5,899 nt of DNA, taken from NCBI GenBank assembly GCA_902789835.1, contig CADAPN010000126.1, positions 1-5,899 of the forward strand. Direction: 5' to 3'. Position 1 is the stretch's first letter; each line of letters starts with the position of its first letter. Of the stretch, positions 1-4,531 are shown in pieces. The position numbers and the translations under genes were made by a program. The notes below the pieces were generated by a model. The model worked only from the letters and a program-made list of their open reading frames with translations. It was not told the origin of the DNA and made no database searches. The stretch is from Oscillospiraceae bacterium. Lineage in GTDB: Bacteria > Bacillota_A > Clostridia > Oscillospirales > Oscillospiraceae.

Positions 1-30
1 GAAAAAGAGGCGAAAAAAACAGACGGCCGC

Positions 31-732
31 GTGACGGAGACGGATCCGGAAAAGAAAGCGCAGATGAAAGATCACCGGAAGCGGCTGAGAGACCGCTATC
101 TTGAGCACGGCATGGACAGCCTTCAGGATTATGAGGTTCTTGAGCTGCTGCTGCAGTTTGCGACGCCTCAAAGGGATACGAAGGAAATGGCCAAACAGCT
201 GATCGCGCATTTCGGCAGTCTGCCGGAAGTCCTGGACGCCAGCTATGATGAGATCATCGGGGCGGATATTCCGCGGGTAAGGGACACGGCGGCCACGCTT
301 CTTACGCTCGTCAAGGGCATCGAGAACCGCTACCACAAAGAGAAGGGCAGGGAACTTACCTATATCCGAAGCACCCTGGATGCGGGGAAAGCCTGCTGCG
401 CGATGTACCGCAACCAGGCGGACGAAAGCGTGCGCATTCTCTGCCTCAATGCGAGAGGGAAGATCGTAAAGCGTGAGGAGGTCGCAAAGGGCGACGTGAA
501 CGCAGTGCACTTTCCGGTGCGCAAGATCGTGGAGACCGCGGTCATCAGCAAGGCGGTATCCGTGATCCTGACCCACAACCATCCCGGCGGAACCCTCTCG
601 CCTTCACGGGAAGACCTGGACGCGACCGAAGCGGCGAAGACGGCCCTCGGTACCATCGGTGTGCGGCTGCTCGATCACCTGATCGTCTCGGGAGAGGACT
701 ACTACTCCCTGCGCGAGAACGGATATCTGTAA
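31..732 (+). CDS. radC: RadC family JAMM/MPN-domain protein
   Basis: The 233-residue product matches the usual RadC length (about 225) and layout. An N-terminal helical/helix-hairpin-helix part (about residues 15-100, with a DYEVLELLL motif) precedes a C-terminal JAB1/MPN metalloprotease-like domain (about 110-233). The zinc-binding JAMM signature is intact: a Glu pair at 149-150, HNHPGG with His182 and His184, Ser190 and Asp195, giving HxHx10D. RadC proteins were once linked to DNA repair, but their biochemical role is unsettled; related proteins occur on mobile elements. The start is doubtful. GTG at 31 has no good ribosome binding site, ATG at 64 has none either, and the frame is open back to base 1, so translation may begin left of the window. 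The next gene begins 25 nt downstream, so co-transcription is likely. The family call is firm; the start is not. Confidence 0.93.
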   Translation: MTETDPEKKAQMKDHRKRLRDRYLEHGMDSLQDYEVLELLLQFATPQRDTKEMAKQLIAHFGSLPEVLDASYDEIIGADIPRVRDTAATLLTLVKGIENRYHKEKGRELTYIRSTLDAGKACCAMYRNQADESVRILCLNARGKIVKREEVAKGDVNAVHFPVRKIVETAVISKAVSVILTHNHPGGTLSPSREDLDATEAAKTALGTIGVRLLDHLIVSGEDYYSLRENGYL

Positions 733-757
733 GACGGACGAGAAGGGGACAGACAAC

Positions 758-1426
758 ATGAACGAAAGAAAAAAAGACTATCGGGAATTTGCCTGTCGGC
801 TGGTGATCCTGTTCATCGGCCTTACGATTGCGCACCTGGGGGTGACGCTGTTCCTGCTCTCGGACCTGGGGGCCGACCCGTTCAACGTGCTGATTCAGGG
901 CCTGCGGCAGCTGATCGAGAATGCGGGCTGGAACCTGACCCACGGAACGGTCCACATGGCGGTCAGCTTCCTGATCATTCTGATTCTCCTGATCGTGGAC
1001 CGGCACTATGTCAAGGCCGGAACCCTGATCTGCATGTTCTGCGGGGGGCCGATCATTGACTTCTTTTCCTGGCTCCTGAAAAGCCTGAACATAGGCGGTG
1101 CGAGCCTGCCCGTGAAGATCCCGGTGCTGGTCCTGGGCTGTGTGATCCTGGCCTTCGGCATGACCGTCGTCATCCGCTCGGAGGCGGGGACCGGACCGAA
1201 CGATCTGGTGGCGGTGGTGATCAGCGAGAAGAGCGGAATCCGCTTCGGCATCACCCGTGTCGCGACAGACGCGCTGTTTGTTCTGGTGGGATTCCTCCTG
1301 GGCGGGAAAGTCGGCATCGGAACCGTCATCTGCGCCTTCCTGGTGGGCTTTGTGGCGGACTTCTTCATGCCGCTGTCAAACTCACTGGTCCAGGGGATCC
1401 TGAGCGGGTTTGGCAAAAGTAAATAG
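758..1426 (+). CDS. YczE/YitT-like integral membrane protein
   Basis: This is a 222-residue hydrophobic protein with about five or six membrane segments (roughly 12-34, 62-80, 86-104, 119-139, 168-182, 186-204). It resembles the YczE/YyaS family of uncharacterised membrane proteins. The hallmark loop occurs twice: LGADPFNVL at 37-45 and AGTGPNDLV at 143-151. A second motif pair is GTLICMF...DFF at 88-103 and GTVICAF...DFF at 188-203, so the protein appears to be an internal duplication of about 100-106 residues. An AAGGGG element at 743-748 lies about 9 nt before the ATG. The gene follows radC by 25 nt and probably shares its transcript. It converges on a minus-strand tRNA operon; the hairpin at 1445-1477 has no U-tract in this direction, so termination here is unclear. 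The substrate, if it is a transporter, is unknown. Confidence 0.82.
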   Translation: MNERKKDYREFACRLVILFIGLTIAHLGVTLFLLSDLGADPFNVLIQGLRQLIENAGWNLTHGTVHMAVSFLIILILLIVDRHYVKAGTLICMFCGGPIIDFFSWLLKSLNIGGASLPVKIPVLVLGCVILAFGMTVVIRSEAGTGPNDLVAVVISEKSGIRFGITRVATDALFVLVGFLLGGKVGIGTVICAFLVGFVADFFMPLSNSLVQGILSGFGKSK

Positions 1427-1444
1427 AGACCGGAAAATAAAAGA

Positions 1445-1477
1445 ACAGCCCCTGATTCTTTAAGAATCAGGGGCTGT
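1445..1477 (-). terminator. Intrinsic terminator of the tRNA-Thr/tRNA-Leu operon
   Basis: A perfect inverted repeat pairs 1445-1458 with 1464-1477 (14 bp, extendable into the loop). On the minus strand it is followed by a T-rich tail (TTCTTTTATTTT, complement of about 1434-1445). The plus-strand side has no T-tract, so it should act mainly for the tRNA operon rather than for the convergent membrane protein gene. The hairpin begins at the final A of the tRNA-Leu CCA end. Confidence 0.88.
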
Positions 1478-1563
1478 GGTGCCGGTAGTGGGACTCGAAC
1501 CCACACGGGGGATTAGCCCAACGGATTTTGAGTCCGTCACGTCTACCATTCCATCACACCGGC
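1477..1563 (-). tRNA. tRNA-Leu (anticodon CAA)
   Basis: This is a class II tRNA of 87 nt including an encoded CCA (1479-1477) and discriminator A73 (1480). The acceptor stem pairs GCCGGTG with TACCGGC, closing with a G-U pair. The anticodon stem ACGGA/TCCGT encloses loop CTCAAAA, with anticodon CAA at 1530-1528, reading UUG. The long variable arm forms GGG-CTAAT-CCC, as expected for Leu, and the T arm is GTGGG-TTCGAGT-CCCAC. It is the second gene of a minus-strand operon, behind tRNA-Thr(CGT). A terminator follows with no spacer. Confidence 0.97.
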
Positions 1564-1568
1564 TTTTG

Positions 1569-1596
1569 AAAATCGCCGCAGACGAATCTGCGGCGA
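1569..1596 (-). terminator. Hairpin with short U-tract between tRNA-Thr and tRNA-Leu
   Basis: A perfect 10-bp stem (1573-1582 with 1587-1596) has a UUCG loop when read on the minus strand. It is followed there by four T residues (complement of 1572-1569). It sits in the 36-nt spacer after tRNA-Thr(CGT) and before tRNA-Leu. It resembles a weak intrinsic terminator, which would make tRNA-Leu output a fraction of tRNA-Thr output. It could instead be a processing or spacer hairpin. No separate promoter for tRNA-Leu fits in the spacer. Confidence 0.55.
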
Positions 1597-1599
1597 CTT

Positions 1600-1675
1600 T
1601 GGAGCTGGATGCGAGATTCGAACTCGCGACCTCATGATTACGAATCAGGCGCTCTACCGGCTGAGCTAATCCAGC
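1600..1675 (-). tRNA. tRNA-Thr (anticodon CGT)
   Basis: This tRNA is 76 nt with encoded CCA (1602-1600) and discriminator U73 (1603). The acceptor stem GCTGGAT/ATCCAGC is perfect, the D arm is GCTC...GAGC and the T arm is GCGAG-TTCGAAT-CTCGC. The anticodon loop TTCGTAA carries CGT at 1642-1640, reading ACG. The anticodon stem CCTGA/TCATG has one unpaired position, C28 against U42 (1648 and 1634). It is the first gene of the minus-strand operon; a strong promoter lies just upstream at 1725-1697. Confidence 0.96.
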
Positions 1676-1696
1676 ATTTCCTCAGAAAGCTCAGTT

Positions 1697-1725
1697 ATCT
1701 TACCACAAGCGAGGCTTTTCGTCAA
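1697..1725 (-). promoter_or_regulatory. Sigma-A promoter of the tRNA-Thr/tRNA-Leu operon
   Basis: Read on the minus strand, a -35 box TTGACG (1725-1720), a 17-nt spacer and a -10 box TAAGAT (1702-1697) lie just upstream of tRNA-Thr. Transcription would begin near 1690, giving a 5' leader of about 15 nt before the mature tRNA. Confidence 0.85.
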
Positions 1726-1727
1726 CA

Positions 1728-2072
1728 GTTTTCTTTTTTCACCGAATCCGAGCGAAATCAGAGAGGGCGAGGGGAGAGATATTGGCATTTTCGGTCAGCG
1801 AAACCTGCCCCGGGGTTACATAATTGAACGGATCAAGGATGCATGAAGAAAAGTTATTGACAGTTTCAACAGAGTTTTCGACAGGCCTCTGATTCAATTT
1901 CGGCCAAATTGCCGCATTTTGAAGCGAAACCTTCCGAGGAAAGGAGACACCCGGTTACAAATTTGCGTCAATTTTTGGTTTCCATAACATTTCGGGAACA
2001 GTAGGCGGAGATCTTTGAACATCTGCATTGCCCGGATCGGACCGGAACCGGGAAAGAGGAAATTATTTCCGG
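1728..2072. other. Non-coding gap with short repeats
   Basis: No credible gene is seen on either strand in this stretch between the two divergent promoters. Open frames that cross it have no start signals and no protein-like composition. It is visibly richer in A+T than the flanking genes. It holds a CCCCGGGG palindrome (1808-1815), the palindrome AATTT-CGGCC-AAATT (1896-1910), a pair of direct repeats (1785-1806 and 1914-1932), and a GC-rich inverted repeat at its right end. A perfect TTGACA at 1857-1862 has no matching -10 box. It may be a regulatory region or a decayed remnant. Confidence 0.6.
1785..1932. repeat. Pair of direct repeats GCATTTT(n)AGCGAAACCT
   Basis: GCATTTT at 1785-1791, five other bases, then AGCGAAACCT at 1797-1806 recurs as GCATTTT at 1914-1920, two bases, then AGCGAAACCT at 1923-1932. 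The two copies are about 126-129 bp apart. A shorter AGCGAAA occurs at 1751-1757. The function is unknown; they could be binding sites or remnants of a duplication. Confidence 0.5.
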
Positions 2073-2074
2073 TT
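2031..2074. promoter_or_regulatory. GC-rich inverted repeats abutting the DUF362 promoter
   Basis: Bases 2031-2052 form an imperfect palindrome with perfect CCCGG...CCGGG ends. Overlapping it, AACCGG(G)AAA (2046-2055) can pair with TTTCCGGTT (2066-2074) across a 10-base loop with one bulged G. The right arm overlaps the first bases of the -35 box of the following promoter. The placement suits an operator, but no regulator is identifiable. Confidence 0.4.
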
Positions 2075-2101
2075 GCAAAACAGGCGCTCTTCTATTAAAA
2101 T
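2073..2101 (+). promoter_or_regulatory. Sigma-A promoter of the DUF362 gene
   Basis: A -35 box TTGCAA (2073-2078), a 17-nt spacer and a -10 box TAAAAT (2096-2101, five of six consensus bases) predict a start near 2108. That gives a leader of about 45 nt before the ATG. Confidence 0.75.
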
Positions 2102-2152
2102 AATAGCACAAGTCCGTTTTATCAATGAAAAGGATGCGAAAACAGGAGAGGA

Positions 2153-3058
2153 ATGACCAAAATGACCAAAGCAAAAGTGTATTTCAGCAAGGAGATCAGC
2201 CCGGAAATCGTTGTGAAGATGTATGAGAAGCTCGGCATTGAGCTTCCGGGAAAGGTGGCCGTGAAGGTGCACTCCGGCGAGAAGGGGAACCAGAACTTCC
2301 TGCGTCCGGACTTCTGGAAGCCGATGGTGGAGCGCGTCAAGGGAACGGTCGTCGAGTGCAACACGGCTTACGGAAGCAAGTTCAACAACGGCGTCCGTGA
2401 CTACACCGAATCCCATCGCCAGCTCATCGAGTATCACGGATGGAACAAGTACTTCGATGTGGACCTGATGGATGCCGAAGGCCCGGACGTGATCTGGCCG
2501 ATCCCGAACGGAAAGATCCTGAAGGAAAACCGTCTCGGCAAGGACATCGAGAATTATGACTCGATGCAGGTGCTGGCCCATTTCAAGGGACACCCGATGG
2601 GCGGTTACGGCGGCGCGCTCAAGCAGCTCTCCATCGGCTGCGCCAGCCGTGCCGGCAAGGCGCTGATCCACTCCGGCGGAAAGAGCGACAGCAACTTTGA
2701 CGCTTGGGACGTGCATGCGGACAAGGTCGTGTTCCCCGAGGCCATGGCTGACGCCGCGTCTTCGGTGGTGAAGCATTTTGAAGGAAAGATTGCGTTTATC
2801 AACGTGATGAAGAATCTCTCGGTGGACTGCGACTGCGTCAACGTGGCGGAACCGCCCTGCATGAAGGACATCGGCATCCTGGCTTCTCTGGACCCGGTGG
2901 CGATCGACCAGGCCTGCATCGACCTGATCTACAGCTCTGATGATCCCGGCCGCGCCCACTTCACCGAGCGCGTCGAGAGCAGAAACGGCGTTCACACGAT
3001 CGAGGCGGCGGCGGAGCTGGGCTTCGGAAGCAGGGAGTACGAGCTGATCGAAGTCTGA
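2153..3058 (+). CDS. DUF362 domain-containing protein
   Basis: The 301-residue cytoplasmic-looking protein has no signal peptide or membrane segment and fits the DUF362 family. Matching features are KVHSGEKGNQNFLRP at 38-52, the central HFKGHPMGGYGGALKQLSIG stretch at 143-162, an SVDCDC...EPPC cluster at 223-236 (Cys226, Cys228, Cys236), and DIGILASLDPVAIDQACIDL at 239-258. Many DUF362 proteins contain a ferredoxin-like 4Fe-4S insert; none is seen here, so this is the short form. The three clustered cysteines could bind a metal or cluster, but that is inference. The function is unknown. The start is ambiguous: ATGACCAAA occurs twice in tandem, at 2153 and 2162. AGGAG (2144-2148) is 4 nt from the first, and GAGAGG (2146-2151) is 10 nt from the second. 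The gene has its own promoter at 2073-2101 and looks monocistronic or leads into the next gene. Confidence 0.85.
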   Translation: MTKMTKAKVYFSKEISPEIVVKMYEKLGIELPGKVAVKVHSGEKGNQNFLRPDFWKPMVERVKGTVVECNTAYGSKFNNGVRDYTESHRQLIEYHGWNKYFDVDLMDAEGPDVIWPIPNGKILKENRLGKDIENYDSMQVLAHFKGHPMGGYGGALKQLSIGCASRAGKALIHSGGKSDSNFDAWDVHADKVVFPEAMADAASSVVKHFEGKIAFINVMKNLSVDCDCVNVAEPPCMKDIGILASLDPVAIDQACIDLIYSSDDPGRAHFTERVESRNGVHTIEAAAELGFGSREYELIEV

Positions 3059-3094
3059 AGCCTGCGAAGCGGACAGAAGTCTGATGACAACAGA

Positions 3095-3133
3095 GGGACG
3101 GGGCAGGAGCCAAAGAGGCTTCCGCCCCGTTCC
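3095..3133 (+). other. Stable hairpin without U-tract upstream of the CHAP gene
   Basis: Bases 3095-3111 pair with 3117-3133 around an AAAGA loop. This is a 17-pair stem, mostly G-C, with one A-C mismatch and two G-U pairs. No T-run follows, so it is not a standard intrinsic terminator. It ends 7 nt before the strong ribosome binding site of the CHAP gene (3141-3148). It may separate or protect the two messages. Confidence 0.6.
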
Positions 3134-3154
3134 GAAACCGGGGAGGAGCAGAAA

Positions 3155-4180
3155 ATGAAGAACAGATTGTTCCGGCACAGAGGAATCGTCAGGGCGCTTT
3201 GCGGCCTGACCGCCCTGGCCTGCCTCCTGATGCCCGGTGCAACCGCCCGGGCCGAAAGCCTGTACCGGGTCGACTATGTTTTTGACTGCCGCTATGAGCC
3301 GAAGACGGGGGAGGGCTATGCCGGATACGCGGTTCATGTCCACAATTCCGACTGCTTCGACGCTTATTACGAGCGGAGATGTGATCTGCCGGTGATTCCG
3401 CCCCATGTTCACAGCGAGAGCTGTTACGACGCCGGCGGAAAGCTGATCTGCGGTCAGCTGGAGCTGCATACCCATACGGGCGACTGCTATGACGGGGAAG
3501 GAAAACTGATCTGCGGTCAGCCGGAGCTCGAAGAGCATGTGCACGGGCCCGAGTGCTTCCGGCGGGTCATCGTGGAAGTGGACGGGGAAACGGGAAATGA
3601 GACGATCGTCAGCGAACCCGATACCGATCTGGAGACGGCGGAGGACTGGGAAGCGACGCTGCGGGAAGTCGAACTGACCGGAGATCCCCGCAGGGACCTT
3701 GTTGCGGTGGCGAAAAGCCAGCTGGGCTACACCGAGAGCAAAACCAACATCGCCATCGGGGGAGAGTTCCACGGCGGCCACTATAACCGATACGGCGCCT
3801 GGTACGGCTACCCCTATGGGGCCTGGTGCGCGATGTTTGTCTCCTTCTGCCTGTACTACGCCGGCATCCCGGATGAGGCCTTCCCCTATGACAGCGGGAC
3901 AGTCAACTGGGTGGATGTCCTGAAGCACAAGGGACTGTTTGAGGATGCGCTGAGCCATTCGCCGGCCCCCGGGGACATCGTGTTCTTCGACTGGGACAAC
4001 GGCAGGGCGGATCATGTGGGAATCGTCACGGAAGTAGAGGGAAGCATCATGCGTACCGTGGAAGGCAACCGCGAACCCGTGGTCAAGGAATACGAATATG
4101 ATTATGTCCGGGACGCCGGCAGAATTGTGGGCTACGGAATCCTTCCGGAAGGAACGGAGGGGGACAGCTCGAAAAAGTGA
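3155..4180 (+). CDS. Secreted CHAP-domain protein with His/Cys repeats
   Basis: The 341-residue protein begins with a Sec signal peptide: basic KNRLFRHRG, a hydrophobic core at about 11-28, and an ARA cleavage motif predicting cleavage after residue 33. The mature N-terminus (about 45-134) contains four HxHxxxC modules, three of them followed by Cys after eight residues. An acidic linker (about 138-175) leads to a C-terminal CHAP-type cysteine peptidase/amidase domain (about 181-330). Its likely catalytic residues are Cys225 in GAWCAMFVS, His287 in RADHVGIV, and Glu303 or Asn305 in TVEGN. CHAP domains typically cut peptidoglycan peptide bonds, so a cell-wall remodelling role is likely but untested. 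No sortase motif or membrane anchor is seen. GGGAGGAG at 3141-3148, 6 nt upstream, fixes the ATG. The tRNA operon promoter follows immediately, and no terminator separates them. Confidence 0.87.
   Translation: MKNRLFRHRGIVRALCGLTALACLLMPGATARAESLYRVDYVFDCRYEPKTGEGYAGYAVHVHNSDCFDAYYERRCDLPVIPPHVHSESCYDAGGKLICGQLELHTHTGDCYDGEGKLICGQPELEEHVHGPECFRRVIVEVDGETGNETIVSEPDTDLETAEDWEATLREVELTGDPRRDLVAVAKSQLGYTESKTNIAIGGEFHGGHYNRYGAWYGYPYGAWCAMFVSFCLYYAGIPDEAFPYDSGTVNWVDVLKHKGLFEDALSHSPAPGDIVFFDWDNGRADHVGIVTEVEGSIMRTVEGNREPVVKEYEYDYVRDAGRIVGYGILPEGTEGDSSKK
3335..3556 (+). repeat. Four HxHxxxC protein repeats (coding)
   Basis: Within the CHAP protein the motif HxHxxxC occurs at residues 61-67, 84-90, 105-111 and 128-134. 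Each of the first three is followed by another Cys exactly nine positions on (Cys76, Cys99, Cys120). Two units share C-Y-D-x-x-G-K-L-I-C-G-Q almost exactly (90-101 and 111-122), so a recent duplication is likely. Similar His/Cys repeats are known to me from large clostridial surface proteins, without an established function. Two His plus two Cys per unit suggests metal binding. Confidence 0.85.
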
Positions 4181-4192
4181 TGAAAAAAAGAG

Positions 4193-4221
4193 TTGACAAA
4201 CGAGGGGGTTTCTGCTATTAT
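4193..4221 (+). promoter_or_regulatory. Sigma-A promoter of the tRNA-Thr/tRNA-Tyr operon
   Basis: A consensus -35 box TTGACA (4193-4198), a 17-nt spacer and a -10 box TATTAT (4216-4221) lie 38 nt before the tRNA. The GC-rich stretch right after the -10 box (CCGGGCGG, 4224-4231) is typical of discriminators in growth-rate and stringently controlled stable RNA promoters. Control of that kind is inference. Confidence 0.9.
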
Positions 4222-4259
4222 AACCGGGCGGCTGGATGATGGCTGCTGACCTTGCGAAT

Positions 4260-4335
4260 GCTGGTGTAGCTCAGTCGGTAGAGCAGCTGATTTGTAATCA
4301 GCAGGTCGGGGGTTCGAGTCCGTCCACCAGCTCCA
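4260..4335 (+). tRNA. tRNA-Thr (anticodon TGT)
   Basis: This tRNA is 76 nt with encoded CCA (4333-4335) and discriminator U73, the same as the other Thr tRNA here. The acceptor stem GCTGGTG/CACCAGC is perfect. The anticodon stem GCTGA/TCAGC encloses loop TTTGTAA with TGT at 4293-4295. The T stem GGGGG/CCGTC contains a G-G mismatch (4310 with 4322) next to a G-U pair. It is the first gene of the operon; tRNA-Tyr follows after 9 nt. Confidence 0.97.
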
Positions 4336-4344
4336 ATTAAACAT

Positions 4345-4429
4345 GGGGGAATTCCCGAGTGGCCAAAGGGGACAGACTGTAAATCTGCTGGCGATGCCTT
4401 CGGTGGTTCGAATCCACCTTCCCCCACCA
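4345..4429 (+). tRNA. tRNA-Tyr (anticodon GTA)
   Basis: This is a class II tRNA of 85 nt with A73 and encoded CCA (4427-4429). The acceptor stem is GGGGGAA/TTCCCCC, the anticodon loop CTGTAAA has GTA at 4379-4381, a variable arm GGC-GAT-GCC is present and the T arm is GGTGG-TTCGAAT-CCACC. The outermost anticodon-stem pair is A-C (4372 with 4388), leaving four good pairs. It is the last gene of the operon and is followed directly by a terminator. Confidence 0.97.
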
Positions 4430-4459
4430 AGCTCTGCCGAAAGGCAGAGCTTCTTTTTT
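4429..4459 (+). terminator. Intrinsic terminator of the tRNA-Thr/tRNA-Tyr operon
   Basis: A perfect 10-bp stem (4429-4438 with 4443-4452) carries a GAAA tetraloop and runs into TTCTTTTTT (4451-4459). The stem starts at the last A of the tRNA CCA end, so there is no spacer between tRNA and terminator. Confidence 0.95.
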
Positions 4460-4531
4460 GAGTTTATGCGGCTTAACAGTGCTCTTTGCGGCATGATGTA
4501 GTTCGCGAAAAGATACAGGATCAGACGGGAG

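Noticed and set aside
545..1506. Two minus-strand frames over radC, the membrane protein gene and tRNA-Leu
   Set aside because: They overlap well-supported genes, have no ribosome binding sites and show no recognisable domains.
1609..1827. Plus-strand 72-codon frame starting inside the tRNA-Thr gene
   Set aside because: Its first third is antisense tRNA; the rest is the promoter and AT-rich gap, with no ribosome binding site.
1857..1862. Perfect TTGACA as a possible plus-strand promoter
   Set aside because: No -10-like hexamer occurs 15-19 nt downstream, and no gene follows within a sensible distance.
1728..2072. CRISPR array, insertion sequence or attachment site in the gap
   Set aside because: Only two or three short, irregularly spaced repeats are present. 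There is no transposase remnant, terminal inverted repeat or duplicated tRNA 3' end.
2063..4015. A 650-codon open frame on the minus strand
   Set aside because: It lies antisense to both the DUF362 and CHAP genes, has low-complexity Val/Ala/His/Arg-rich composition typical of a shadow frame in GC-rich DNA, and has no start signal. The plus-strand genes have clear family motifs and ribosome binding sites.
4460..4531. Promoter for the acyltransferase gene
   Set aside because: Candidates such as TTAACA at 4473 and TTGCGG at 4486 have no -10 box at acceptable spacing, so none is called. Read-through of the tRNA terminator or a non-sigma-A promoter remains possible.
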